Shown here piece after piece: positions 9,711 through 21,399 of a stretch of 64,000 bases of DNA (positions within the stretch are counted from its first letter, which is position 1; each line of letters opens with the position of its first letter). Source of the stretch: Strigamia acuminata (taxonomy: Eukaryota > Arthropoda > Chilopoda > Geophilomorpha > Linotaeniidae); NCBI GenBank assembly GCA_949358305.1, contig OX442321.1, positions 62,001 to 126,000 of the forward strand, written 5' to 3'. The notes under the pieces are model-generated. The model was given only the letters and a program-made list of their open reading frames with translations. It was not told the DNA's origin and searched no databases. The position numbers and the translations under genes are program-made.

Positions 9711-12700
9711 TCATCGTTTAGATGTCAAAAGCTGTAAAGCCAATTCCTCTTGTTGCGCCAACGCCATTTTCGTATCTATCCTCCTCTCGCGCCTCGATTC
9801 CTCCCCCGTTGGCCAATCGTTTCTCCTCATTCTCTTGCAATTCTTTTCGTCTTCATCTTCGTCTTCGTCTTCGTCTTCGTCTTCTTCTTCTTCATCCTCG
9901 TCCTTTTCCCGTTTTCGTCTCGCTTCTTTTTCTTTCAAACGCTTTTGCTACGATCCAAATAAACTCATCAGTAAAACTAAATCCAATCCTTTTTTTCTTT
10001 CTTTCTTTTACTTTATGATCCTCTTTAATTTTCTGGCGATAAACTTCCTTATCGATTCGATCCTCCGCCTTCATTATCGCTTTTTGCTTTTCTATATCGA
10101 TCGCGTCGTCGCTGTCGATATTCGCAATTGCGCTAGTTTGCGCTTGCACCGCGGGAAACGTAGCGGCCACCTTCGAAAAGACAATGAAAATTGTTGAAAA
10201 TTCAGTCGCAATGTGACATTTTTGCCTCGCAACTCACCTCCCCCTCGTCGTCGAACACGAGTCTCGTGTTGGGCTTCACTTTCTGTTTCAGCATCCGTTT
10301 GGCCAGTGCGGCTTTCGTCTGTTTTTTAATCTTTGCACTTCTTTCCGGCACATCGCCGACGCCCTAAGCAACGACGATTATCAGCGACTGCATCTTAAAC
10401 TTTGCAATAATCTTTACCGAAAAATCGTCCGGCACATTTGTCGAACTACGCTTGACAACGAGCAGATCCTCGTCGCTCTCGTCCGGACAGTGCGCGTCTT
10501 CTTCGTCCTCACATTTTTCATCCTGAGTGCACTCTACTTTCGCTCGCGTTTCATTCATCAGCTTCGCCCGCTTTTCGGCTGCTTGTAAAAACCGTATTCG
10601 GGGCGCTTGAAACAATCCTAGAGACCTGCATTTTTTTTTAAATGAAAATAACGAGCGATAAATAAGGCTAAAAAATACCTACTTTGCATATTCGTCTTTG
10701 TTCAACTTGCGAACGTCAAAAATCTTCTTATTTTTCATTAAAAACACGCACTTAAAGTAAGTGACGAATGCCTACAAAAATCAAATCAAATAAACTAACT
10801 TGTAAATAAAATATAGAAAAATGCTAATCTTACTCTCTGCGCGCACTCCTTCAACGTCACGTCCCGCGACAAAAGTACCTGCAACTTGGTCTCGACCACG
10901 TTGGCTTTTCGTAAGCTGCGCAAAACAATAAATAAATCGAGTAAATAAAAATTGATCAACTTGTTCGAAAAGGTCGTGTGAAACTCTACGTCTTTTTTGA
11001 AATCGGAATCTTCTTGGCAGCCAGCTCTTTGACCATTTCCTCCTCCTCGGACGGCAACAGTAGCAACACGGACTGACCGCCGTCCTCGTGGCGCGCGGTC
11101 CGTCCGACCCGATGGATGTACGTCTTGCTGTCTTGTGGGCAATCCAGCTGCACCACCCAGTCAATTCCCGGGAAATCTACAAAAACACCAATTGTAAATT
11201 CATCAATTTGTAAATTTACAATTACTGCTACGTTTTTTCGGTTTCTCTCTTTTTCTCACCCAAGCCCCTCGCCGCCACGTCGGTGGCAAACAGTACCGCG
11301 TTCTGCTTCCGATGAAAAGAGTCGTAGGTGGCCGTTCTTCTCTCCTGGGACATTTTGCTCGTCAATTCGAAAATGGTGGTTTGCGGCCTCAGCCGACAAA
11401 ATGCCGCGTGAAGATACTTCACCTGCAAATCACGATAAACTCAACTCGTTAATGCGATGAATTGATTAGTATCGAGAAGTAAGTCTCACTTGTTTGCACG
11501 TCGACATGAATACGAGAATTTTTTTTCCCGGATGGTCGCCAATGAAAGCCCAGAGCATGTTCGTTTTATCCTCGAGGTTGCACACGGCGTACGACTGGCG
11601 TAAATTCGCCGGAGTGCTGTGTTCCGCATGCTCGTGCGCGGACACGTAGGCGTATTTTTTCAGTTGCAACCGCGCCAGATCTCGGACGGAACTTTAATTA
11701 AATTTCATTTCATTTCAATTGTGTGTAAAAAGAAAAGAAGAAAATAGAAAAGATACCTCGTCAGCGTCGCCGAAAAAAGCAAAGTTTGTCGTTCGTGCGG
11801 CAGATACGAGACGATGGCATTGATGGTTTCCGCGAAACCCATATCCAGAGTTTGATCGGCCTCGTCTAAGACTGTAATAAATAATAATAAAAATTAAAAA
11901 ATTAATAATTAGGAAAAATCGCTCATCGCTTCCTGCTCGTACTCAGTATTTGCAAATTATCGCAACCAAACGTCGAGGTTGTCTCCAAATGGTGTAAAAT
12001 TCGTCCCGGAGTGCACACGATTATGTTACACTGTTCCAACATTTGCCTCTCCACCTTCAAGTCCTGAAACCAAAAAACAAAAAAAAACAAATATAAATAA
12101 ATGAACAATTTGGGACTAGATTTGTAGTACTATGACCTACCTTTCCACCAACTACTCCACCGAGAGAGAAGTCGTGTTCACCTCCCGCCAGTCGGAATAC
12201 GCTGAAAATTTGTAGCGCCAGTTCTCTCGTAGGAGTAATGATTAGCGCGCCCAATCCGTCGTGTTTACTCCATTTGCTTTTGTACAACCGCTCCAAAACC
12301 TCCACAAATAGAATATCATTAATATCAAATTAATATCAAGTTAAATTAAATGTACGGGTATGACGAATGCGAGTGTTTTGCCGCTGCCCGTTTTGGCCGC
12401 ACCCAGCACGTTGTCGCCTCTCAACGCGTGGGCGATGCCGTCGCGCTGGATGGCCGTCGGTCGCTCGAATCCCGCTTTCTGTAATCCTGCAAAAATAATT
12501 TTGTACAAACTACGACAACGTGTTAACGAGTTAAAATCGACCTTGTTTGGTTTTCCGACTGATGGGAAATGCTTCGAACTTGTCCCATCGCGAACTGTCA
12601 AACTGAAAAGGAGTATTTTAAACAAAAATTAAATTTCATCTTTGATTCCGTAGCGATCGCTTACCGATTTACACGCTTCGTTTAAGAAATTAATTTCGTC

Positions 12701-12763
12701 GTCTAAACTGAAGCCCGGCTTCCTCGTCTTGGGAAAACGATGGAATTTCTTTTTAGGTGCCAT
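9711..12763 (-). CDS. DDX10: DEAD-box RNA helicase DDX10 (Dbp4 family)
   Basis: Nucleolar ATP-dependent RNA helicase for small-subunit ribosome assembly. Fifteen exons: 12665..12763, 12542..12602, 12356..12486, 12141..12299, 11943..12063, 11757..11871, 11490..11691, 11260..11422, 10990..11176, 10834..10915, 10683..10771, 10418..10625, 10238..10363, 10012..10170, 9711..9947; frame closes at 712 aa. Motifs in order: [10 protein letters not shown] (Q motif), [30 protein letters not shown] and HRVGRTAR. The flanking residues (FADTMNA-like [24 protein letters not shown]) mark the DDX10 branch. The tail is charged, with a long Asp/Glu run in the last exon encoded by GAC/GAA repeats, and Lys/Arg stretches typical of nucleolar helicases. 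Vertebrate DDX10 is about 875 aa. Confidence 0.93.
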
Positions 12764-13166
12764 CGCGAAAAACAGCGTCAGCGTGGCCGCTTAATTCTGT
12801 TATTAGGTCCTTCCGCGAGGTGGCGAAGCGCGCGTTCAGATTCCAGTCGAGTTTCAAATTACCGGTGTTGTCCTGGAAAGCGAGCTGGAAAGTGTCGAAT
12901 CAAAACAAAACAAAACAAAAAAATGTCTGAAAAAAAGATAATTCTTTAATTGTCATATGAAAGAAGAAATGAGTTTCGAAACGTATCATTTATTTATTCA
13001 AAGCTGCTAAGTCAGTTTTCACTGTGATGCAATATTTGTGTCTTATCTACCAAGAATAAGTCAAATTAGTTGAAAATTAAACGAAAATAGCAAAATTGCT
13101 GTCAATCAATACCAGTAAATGATTTATTTTTTATTTTTCTGATTTTCTGTGAAAATAACTCTGGCC
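12764..13166. other. Intergenic: DDX10 promoter side and 3' flank of the membrane-protein gene
   Basis: AT-rich, no coding sequence seen. The GC-richer part at 12780-12890 next to the DDX10 start is the likely promoter or 5' UTR. Confidence 0.4.
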
Positions 13167-14020
13167 TTATTTATTAGTGTCGGTTCGGTCGGTTCCGATT
13201 TCGAATTGCGTTTGTTGTTTTTTCGTAGTTTCGTCAACAGAGGGCAATGGTTTCAACGCCAAGATGGGAACCACGGTGATGGGAACGTTATCGGCCGCTA
13301 TTCGAAGCGCGTACCAAAAGTCCGCTCTTTGTCGCTGAGTCCAGAAATCCAATCGCCAATCGACCGCCGCGTTAATGAAGAGCACGAGCAATGCAAGAAT
13401 CACGGCCACGTGACGAGTTATCGTTTCGTCTAGAAAGGGAAGAGCGCGCACGAGGAAGCCCACGACGGCCACCATCTGAAACGAATTGAACGATTGAAAC
13501 AATTTAAACAATTTAAAAATGTAAAATGCAACAATCTTCATCGTACGTGCAACGCGACGACCGGGATGGAATGTAATCTCGGCGGAGTGAGATGAAACGT
13601 AGTAAAATGTAGTGAGTCGCATGATAGCCGAGTATGATTCTAACGATGTAAATCGGAGGCGAACACGCCGAACGGAACGGTGGTTGCCGTTGCGCGGTGC
13701 AGGCCCGTCGATCGTCCCAGCACGGCGACCAGCATCAAGTATGCCGCGACCGTTCCGATAGCGTAGCTCAACGCTCGAATCTAGAATAACAACAACAGTT
13801 CGAAATGTTTATTTCGATCGCTTAATTCATCTATTAACTATTTATATCAGTTACTTTGAGCCCGGCGTAGCGAGGGCCGAGGCCCGAACTGATGTTGTAG
13901 TAGACGAGCAGCACGAGTTGGGCCGAGTGGGCGAGTGCCACTCGATGATTGACATCGTCCAGCGTGGCGCTAAAGCGTACGTAAACATCGCTACAACGTG
14001 CGCGTAGATGATGAGCGACG
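13167..14020 (-). CDS. Unrecognised multi-pass membrane protein (N-terminus unresolved)
   Basis: Not recognised. From the stop at 13167 the exons that keep one frame are 13167..13475, 13547..13577, 13674..13780 and 13855 upward. The junctions give ...YYNISSGLG..., then LSYAIGTVAAYLMLVAVLG, then PLHSIPVVAL, then VAVVGFLVRALPFLD and HVAVILALLVLFINAAVDW. That is at least four hydrophobic, probably membrane-spanning segments, ending in a polar tail of about 25 residues. The upstream exon is unclear. The conserved-looking frame (SATLDDVNHRVALAHSAQ) can be followed up to about 14010, while a TM-like frame upstream of it differs, so an unseen intron probably lies near 14000-14050. The very short 31-base exon and its weak donor (GTTCGG) are inferred only from frame. 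Confidence 0.45.
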
Positions 14021-14391
14021 AGAGGATGGAGGAAGAGTTGACGAAGGGGAAAGCGGTGAGTACGGCAAATGCAAATGCTGCCTTCTCCGCGAATCGGGCA
14101 AATCGACCGCCGCTGTTCGTCGGAGACGCCGAGCAGCGATTGAGAGATAGACACAATGTCCTACTTTGGATTTGAATATTTTTGGCCGCGCTAACACTCG
14201 AGATCGAGATCGAGATCGAGACGGGGCACTGGGGCGGTTGTTTTTAGCACCGAAATGAGCGCAATTTTAAGCGCGCTTCGTTTTTCTTTATTAATTGTCG
14301 CGATGACGAACGACGAGAAAAATTCTGGCCGAAACGGAGGTGATATTTTGCAAATGTACGATGTCGTCACCGAATGACGTTTACGAGATTG

Positions 14392-15335
14392 GGCTTAATG
14401 GGCGAAGCATGTTGTGTGCATCTGGTGGAGATTTCTTGCGCTGACAGCCACGTCCGCCAGGAATTGGCTACAAAGTGCTGTTGCGGTAATAACGAGTTGC
14501 TGGCAAAACTCGACGAGAGAGCAAGAGAAAAGATGCGATGAGCCGCTTTATTTTCCTTTCCTTTCGCTTCCTTTCCTTTCCTTTCCTTTCCTTTCCTTGA
14601 AACGCCATAAACGCGACGTGTGTAAAGTGCGACGATACATTTCTCCAACATTTTTCAGCCTTAACCTTTGTTCGTCTTTTTGTACGCGCATTCGACGAAA
14701 AGCAATAAATAAATCACAGGTGGCAGGGGCACCGGACCGGAAACTTAATGGCTTCTTCTTCCTCTCCTCTCCTTTCCTTTCCTTCGCGCTCGGCGCGGGG
14801 CGAGCGGGGCGAGCGTGGCAAGCGTTTATTTCCCGTTCATTTCATTTCAGCGAATAAAAAATTGAAAATAAAAATAAGTGATTGATTTCTTTTTGTGCAT
14901 GTGACTGTGGCTGGCCGAACAAACGAGCCAGACTTCTCTCATCCTCGGATCGGATCGGATCGGATCGGACGATCAAAGAGGAGCGAGTAGTTTGCTGGCA
15001 GCTCCACCTGTTGCTCGTTTTCGCTTTTCTTTCTTTCACTTTTTAATCGCTATCGCGAGTGCGCCTGTTTTTATGCGCCCAAATTCTCGGGAAGAGTAAA
15101 TTCGCTCGATGATTGTAATAAAAATGAGAAGAGTGGAGATCGGGAGGTGGGCACACAACACGAGGAGAGTGTAGCCTTTTATTCCTCGTTATAAAGTGAG
15201 CCCATAAACGATGAAATGGGTCTGTGTCTATTTAGGACTGGCACTTTATCATTCTTTATTACTGACTAAAGAACAGTGTAATAAATAAGTTGACAATTCA
15301 CACCGGACTCGAAACTTGGCAATTTGCTTAATCTC
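14392..15335 (+). repeat. Left arm of the intact doublesex unit
   Basis: Two relationships are visible. It is a direct repeat of 3346..4410. Its inner part is an inverted repeat of 19785..20015: 15172-15332 read in inverse complement follows 19785-19930 with few differences (TTTTATTCCTC, TTATAAAGTG-GCCCATAAAC, ATGAAATGGG, GCACTTTATCAT, GTAATAAATAAGTTGAC, CAATTTGCTT). 15053-15135 likewise follows 19950-20015 (GTTTTTATGCG, AAATTCTCGGGAAGAG, GTAATAAAAATGAGA). CTTTC and GGATC microsatellites expand within it. No gene is seen between 14160 and 15690 apart from this. Confidence 0.8.
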
Positions 15336-15692
15336 TTTTAATCGTCGTCTCGTAAAAATTTGCATTTTTCGAACCCCCCTTTCCACCCGAAGACTTTTAT
15401 TATTTCAAACTTTTCTCAGAAAGGGACTAAATATGGAGCCGGGCGCGTGCGTGCCATCGATGCGTGGCGGCACCTCGTGCCAGCTTTGGGCATCTGAAAG
15501 CCGTCTGCCATTGGTCGTTGAAATTTTATGGCATTTACGCGCTTGCTTACATGCACATTTTCAGTTTTGCCCCGTGTCGATCGACAACCCTTTTTCCTTC
15601 GTTCCTTCAGGTAAAAAGTTTATTGATGCCAATAACTCGGTACATTTTTTTCCTCCCATTTTCATTCCAGCCTGGCCTCCGAATCCACACCG

Positions 15693-17844
15693 ATGGCACC
15701 GTCGAGCAGCAGCAGCGGCGGCGGCGGCGGCGGCGGCGGCGGCAGTGGAGGCGGTGGCAGCACAGGCACGGGCGGCGCTACGCGGCAGCCGACCTGCGCC
15801 CGATGCAAAAATCATGGGATCACGAAGCAACTTAGAGGTCACAAGAGATATTGCCAATTCAACGACTGCTCGTGCGTCAAGTGCGGCTTGATTTTGGAGC
15901 GACGTCGAGTGATGGCCATGCAAGTGTCGCTGCGTCGAGCTCAAGCCCAAGACGAGGCTTTGGGCCGCGCGTCGGTGCCAACCGGCAAAATCGAATTGGC
16001 TAATGCGAGCAGGAGTGGCGGAGGTGGCGGCATTCTCGACTCTTCCACCGTTAACGTGGTGACTACTTCGACTCTCGCGTCCAGCATTTTGTTAAGGGGT
16101 AAGGGCTCTCTAATAAAATTTCATGCCGATTAGTTACAGTGTTTATGTGTATTAATCAATTGCTGATAACCAAAGGGTTGAAAGGTTTAAACTGTAAGAG
16201 ATAAAAGTAAAACGTGTAACCAGTGCACAGCAGACAAGACGGAAGTTGATCGGATTCATAGTACAAATTAAAGGTGAAGTTGCGCTCTTAGTTTTAGACT
16301 TAAAGGTGAAAATGCACTTCTTTTCAAGCGCTCTTTACCACATGTAGGAACAAGTGGAGCGCAATTCCCGCTCGTAAAACTCGATCGTTATTCGTGGTAT
16401 TCATTTAAAAAAAATTCTGTTTGTACTCGTTCTAGAGAATCATTTAACCAGTCAACAAATTTTGGACCACTTACGCATGCTGATGCGCTGCTTTCGATTG
16501 ACGCAGGAGACGGCACCGCTGTTGCTCATCATTTTAAGAAACAACAACTTTACACTAAAAGACGTCCATTCCAAGATAATAGATGGTAAATATTTTATTT
16601 TCCTCTTTTCCGCGAAAATTGATTATTACAGTTGAACCTCATTAAAACGAATCGCAAGGGACCCGAGAAATTGGTTCGTTATAACGAAAGTTTGTTATAA
16701 CAAATTCAATTTAATCATAAAGAATCATTAATTATTCATGAACTGTGTGATTTTTGTACGAATGTACAGTAGCTGCATTCCTAAAGTCATGTTTTAAGTG
16801 TTTAAAATGTTTAAAGTGTTTTTGCCATGTGATGTTCAAAAATACAGACACCTATAGGTGAAACACAACTTTTGCATGCAGCCATTATTTTTCAAAATTG
16901 AATTTTTAATTTTATTAATTTAAAAATCAAATCTTCCGACACATTGTATGTGGACAATTGTCAATGGCATTAATAACTTGTTTGCCCAAAAATTGCTTTC
17001 CGGTTTAGCAATCTAAATATGAACATCAATTTTGAGTCATGTGATCAAAATTTGTTATAACAAGGGCTTCTGGGTATTACAATGTTCATGGAAATTTGTT
17101 TCTTATAACGAATAGTTCTTATATTGAAATTCGTTATATCAAAAATATTTAACATGGTGTTCTATGGCTGGCCAAGCAAGTCATTTTTAACTCAATTCGT
17201 TATATCAAAAATTGGACTTAACCGGTATTTTTCCTTTTCCTTTCTCTTTCTCTTTCTTTCACTCGCTATCTGCATCTTCTAACCCTTTTTTGTCCACCTG
17301 TTGAACTATAAAACGCACTCGTAAAAATTTGTGGTTTAGAATTTGATTTTGCACTGTTTAATTTCGAGTTGCGCCGACTAATCAGTTTAAAAGCATCTGA
17401 AATGCATTAGAAACGCCACCTGTTGGCTCGTGGTGGACACTAACCGATCGTGCCCATTAGGGCCGACTTTTACGGGCGGCCCACGCACGACCTGATGAAT
17501 CGATTCGTTCGAAATTTTAACGACTTAATACAGACGTTTCAATTTGAATTCTTTCGTTCGCAGCCCAGAAAGAAGTGGTCGGACTGGAAGCGACGGAAAC
17601 TGACATGAACACGCTCTGCTTCTCACCGTTCGGAACGCACTTCACGCACTCGTCGACTCCGCTGCCCACTTTGGTGTGCGCGGGCGGAATCGCGTGTCCG
17701 TTGCCTCCGTCGGCGCACTATTCGCTGCCTCCGTCCGCCCACTATAACCCCTACTATTCCCGAGAGTCGTTGTTGGGCTTCCACGACAGTCTCAACTTGT
17801 CTCAGCCCAAACACAACGCGGCGCAGCATGAAAACTCCAAGTAG
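15693..17844 (+). CDS. dsx: Doublesex-type DM-domain transcription factor
   Basis: Sex-determination transcription factor family. Exons 15693..16098, 16436..16585 and 17564..17844 join in frame (278 aa); an upstream 5' UTR intron at about 15611..15671 is likely. Residues 8-30 are Gly/Ser-rich. The DM domain (about 33-92) has [24 protein letters not shown] and [25 protein letters not shown] and RRAQAQDE point to Dsx rather than DMRT1/93B/99B. The second exon encodes [16 protein letters not shown]..., matching the Dsx dimerisation domain (Drosophila CQKLLEKFRYPWELMPLMYVIL). The third exon is Ser/Pro/Tyr-rich without a known domain. Reading past the 16098 donor gives a short alternative tail ending at 16133. 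Sex-specific splicing cannot be judged here. Confidence 0.88.
16629..17225. mobile_element. 597-bp pogo/Tigger-like MITE in the second dsx intron
   Basis: The left end after TA reads CAGTTGAACCTCATTAAAAC; the right end in inverse complement after TA reads CCGGTTAAGTCCAATTTTTG, and both lead into ATAACGAAT motifs. Interior copies of TTCGTTATAACGAA and TTCGTTATATCAAAA are typical of Tigger-like elements. TA on both sides fits Tc1/mariner/pogo target choice. No transposase frame. Confidence 0.7.
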
Positions 17845-19784
17845 GTGTGTGTATCGACCATCACAACTTGTAACGACAAAAAGAAAGAAAGAAACAGTGC
17901 AATCAATTTGTCGCTCATCTATTTTCAATGTCATATGTAAACCATATATTAAGTTTTTAAATTTGAAAAAGATTCTTGTTCCATTTACACCCTTTTACAC
18001 CGACTAAGGGATGTAAATGGGAGAAGATGCTGTGGCTCATTCGCCATTATCAATTTATCATATTCACATTGCATTGGAACGACATGAAAAGTACTCGCGT
18101 ACTTTGACGAATGATGACGATGCAATGAGACGACGGAGACGGACGAGCCTTTACACGTGAGGGTTTACTTGATTACAGTCATTGTTTTTCTTTTGTGTAG
18201 ATTTAATAAAAGTTGAGTGTTATTGCTTACATATTACATACCGTATAGAAAAGGAAAAAGAAAAGAAAGGTTTCTTCCCTTAATTTTAATTATTGAGCCA
18301 GTCAGGCAGAGTTATAACAGAGTATAAAACATGGATCAATCATTAAATTTTGTTGATGGCAATAGCAAATTTAAGTGGCGCATAAATAAACGTATGGAAA
18401 GACAAGGGCGCGCGAGCTTGATGGGCAACCCTCACTCCACCTGTTGTCGTCAAACCCTTTCTTCTGTTTTATGCTCGAAAATTCCGAGAATAATAAATGG
18501 AATTATGGCAAATAAAATTTCTCTTTTTTTCGCCTTCGATTTGTTTGTATTCTCGAGGGACAATTTGCAACGTTGGGCTGGATAAATATTTGCGCGACAT
18601 TTGACCTCGTGGTGTGGAGAAGGATTGAAACCGGACACCGCACCAGATCTTAGTGGGCGTCTAATGGCTTGCCCGTTGGTAAACACGACTCTCACCAAGC
18701 TCTCTCTCGCTCTCTCTCTCCGAACTTTTCAACTTTCGATCTTCAAATTAAAGTCAATGTAAACAAGCCGGAGAGGAGACTGACTGCAAGTTAGCTCGTT
18801 AATCGTTAGTCGTTTGTCGCAACTCCAACCGGCTGCATTGTACTTTAAGCAGTCGGCCAAGGTTATTATAGTTCGAAGTGCGTGCACGCCAGATTAGTAA
18901 ATTTATTGTCAGCACTTTCGAACGACGTGGAAAGTGCAGAATGTAAAGTTAGGACACAAGGACAGGTGCAACGTGCTAGAGGTGCAAGTGAATGGAAACG
19001 CGATCCGCTCGAAACGAAAAGGGTTTTCGGACCCATGTTGATCGCGACTCGCGAGAGAGAGAGAGGGTTCGGCGAAATGTAGTAAATAAATCACAGGTGT
19101 CAGCTCGCTAAATCTTGACTCGAAAACTTTAACGACTCCGGTCACGTGCAATTTCACCTGCAACTCATTATCTACTTGTTGTTCGCTCGATTTTTAAATT
19201 GTAAATTTTACGACTGTTGCACAAATTTCCTTCTTTTTCCTTTCCTTTCCTCCTCTTCTGCCAACATTTGTTGCTTTTCTGCTCAAAATCGATCGTCCAA
19301 TGGCGTCTCGAGCCCGCTCGCAATTCGTCCGACCACGAGTCAGCGCCCAATGAGCGATTCGCTTCCCGCGGGTTTCTCATTCCTATTCGCTCCCGGGGTG
19401 TCACAGGACGCAGCCACTTTCCAATCTGATAACTCTGCTCTTTTTTTTCTTTTTTTTTATCTCGATGAGTTACAATTTTGCGCTTTGAAACTTGTACTGT
19501 CCGGATGAATCATCATTTTTCACTTTCATTTCGCTTTGCCACACAACCACAACTTTCTCCTTTCAAATTTTTTTTTAATAGACAACAAATTTTGTACCAA
19601 CAATTATCAATTTCTTTTTTTTTTTGCTTATCGACAACAGATGTCGCGACACCCTTCGAAGAACGCGGCCATCTTTAGTCCACGCCTCGTATAATTAATT
19701 TTTTTTTTTTTAATAGTACTTTTCGCCTTTGTCGTTATTTTTTTAATATTATTTTTTAGTGCGAGGAAGCAGACAGATTAAGCA
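17845..19784. other. Downstream region of dsx, no gene identified
   Basis: About 1.9 kb. After the stop come AAAGAAAG repeats and AT-rich sequence that may be 3' UTR. 19080-19390 is the counterpart of 5290-5560 in the decayed unit, and 19625-19680 the counterpart of 8960-9060. 18700-18725 is a CTCTCT microsatellite. Open frames here are short and lack codon structure. An extra sex-specific dsx 3' exon could lie in this stretch but I see no supporting conservation. Confidence 0.45.
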
Positions 19785-20195
19785 AATTGTCAAGTTTGAG
19801 GCGTCGTCAACTTATTTATTACAGTGTCTTTAGTCCGTAATAAAGGATGATAAAGTGCACGGCACTAAATAGGCACGGGCCCATTTCATAGTTTATGGGC
19901 ACACTTTATAAGGAGGAATAAAAAGACCCGGCCACCGCCACCGCCACCGCCACCTCTCATTTTTATTACGAATTTGCTCTTCCCGAGAATTTCGACGCAT
20001 AAAAACACAATAACGATTCAAACGAAAAAGAATAAAAATCAACCGCATTATATTCAGGTATACTTCAATCATTACGTATATACAAAACATTATTTTGTTA
20101 CTTACAAAAATAGCGTACACGAAATGGCACTTAGTTGAATGGTTTCTGATTAAAAGCATTTAAGAGGAAACGAGCGGCCGCAATCAGTTTAAAAG
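19785..20195 (-). repeat. Right arm of the intact doublesex unit (inverted orientation)
   Basis: Inverse-complement partner of 15053..15335 and same-orientation partner of 9150..9452. Contains a (CCGCCA)n tract at 19932-19954 where the left unit has (CCA)n. The outer part, 20130-20195 (GGCACTTAG, GTTTCTGATTAAA, CAATCAGTTTAAAAGC), matches 9390-9452. A (TCG)n microsatellite follows at 20205-20230. Confidence 0.8.
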
Positions 20196-21355
20196 CGCCT
20201 TATAGTCGTCGTCGTCGTCGTCGTCGTCGTGGATGTCCCTCGTCCCGTGTCCGCCCTTTCCGGGCGAATGCAATCCCCAAATTAGAAGAAGAAAAATAGA
20301 GTAAATAACTAACTCTTCGCTTTTCAACTTGATTATATATTTAAATCAAATTTCACTCGAAACCGATCATCAAAATCAAGCCGGCAATTTAGATTGGCGA
20401 ACATAGACACAACAAAATGATTGATGGGTTTGAGAATTAAATTTAAATTTGTTTCAACATTTTTTTTAGCTCAAACGAATTACCTGGAATAATTTCCTCC
20501 ACTTGATTTATTTACGATACATTTTCTTTTATGGCAAACCTTGAAATATTAACGTCTGCGTTTAAGTTATATTCACACAGAAAAAGCTGCTTCCGCTATT
20601 AAAAATAAAACTATATTCTTGTACCTAACCGGTAGTTGGAAGTTAACGCGAAAGAAATTCGACAGTGGCGCCATCGTGCGGCTAAAAAAGGATACAGCAA
20701 TGCTACTTCTAAACTTAATTTTATTCTACTCCGTATTAGTAATTTATAAACAACAACAATTTCGAAATTTAATTTTACAAAAAAAAAAAAAATTAAATAA
20801 AATTTATTCATTTTTGAGAAACTTGGTATGGTTAGATAATCATGCATTTCGTGCATCTTACAAGTTTTACAACCAGAACGAAAATTTTATGACTGTAGTT
20901 AAGTTGCGCAGCTGAGGGGGGGAGAAAAAATGTCTAGGACTTCAACTCGCCGTTGTCTGCTCTTTGCGCGCCTACGAATACGTCTACGTCTACGTCCACG
21001 CCCCAAAAGAATAAAATTGGAGAGAAAACGTGAAACTCCCCGAGAGAGAGAGAACTCACGTTGCGTCATAATTAAGGAGCGGGTCAAAAGGTTTAATGGA
21101 CTCATTGACACTTTCATCGGCCACGTGCAACCACAATGGCCTTCAATGAATTGCTTCGCCCCTTTCTTCTTTTTTTAAATTTCAAGGACTCATTTCGTTA
21201 ATGTCTGAAGTCGGCATTAATGTTTGTTTAATCGATGATGAAACGTCCGCCGGAGACATACACCGACCCACTGACCTCGCGCTCAGCCAGCGACGCGAAA
21301 CAAATCCCGCGATCCCGATCCCGATCCCTATCACGTGTGAACATCAACGTGTGGG
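20196..21355. other. Intergenic region before the secreted-peptide gene
   Basis: (TCG)n at 20205-20230, AT-rich unique sequence, and 20838-20930 resembling 5935-6025 of the decayed unit. 21309-21330 is a CCGATC-type tandem. No gene is supported. Confidence 0.45.
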
Positions 21356-21363
21356 TATATAAA
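21356..21363 (+). promoter_or_regulatory. TATA box of the secreted-precursor gene
   Basis: TATATAAA 44 bases before the ATG at 21400. This gives a very short leader, as in many peptide-hormone and secreted-protein genes. Confidence 0.55.
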
Positions 21364-21399
21364 CAAAACGAGCGCACGAGCGCAACACGTACCACAATC

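Noticed and set aside
13851-14197. Three overlapping minus-strand frames as separate genes
   Set aside because: They cover the first exon of one membrane-protein gene whose N-terminal splice structure I could not settle.
18331-19700. Several 60-120 codon frames downstream of dsx
   Set aside because: No domains or conserved splice structure; part of the region is repeated in the decayed unit without keeping the frames.
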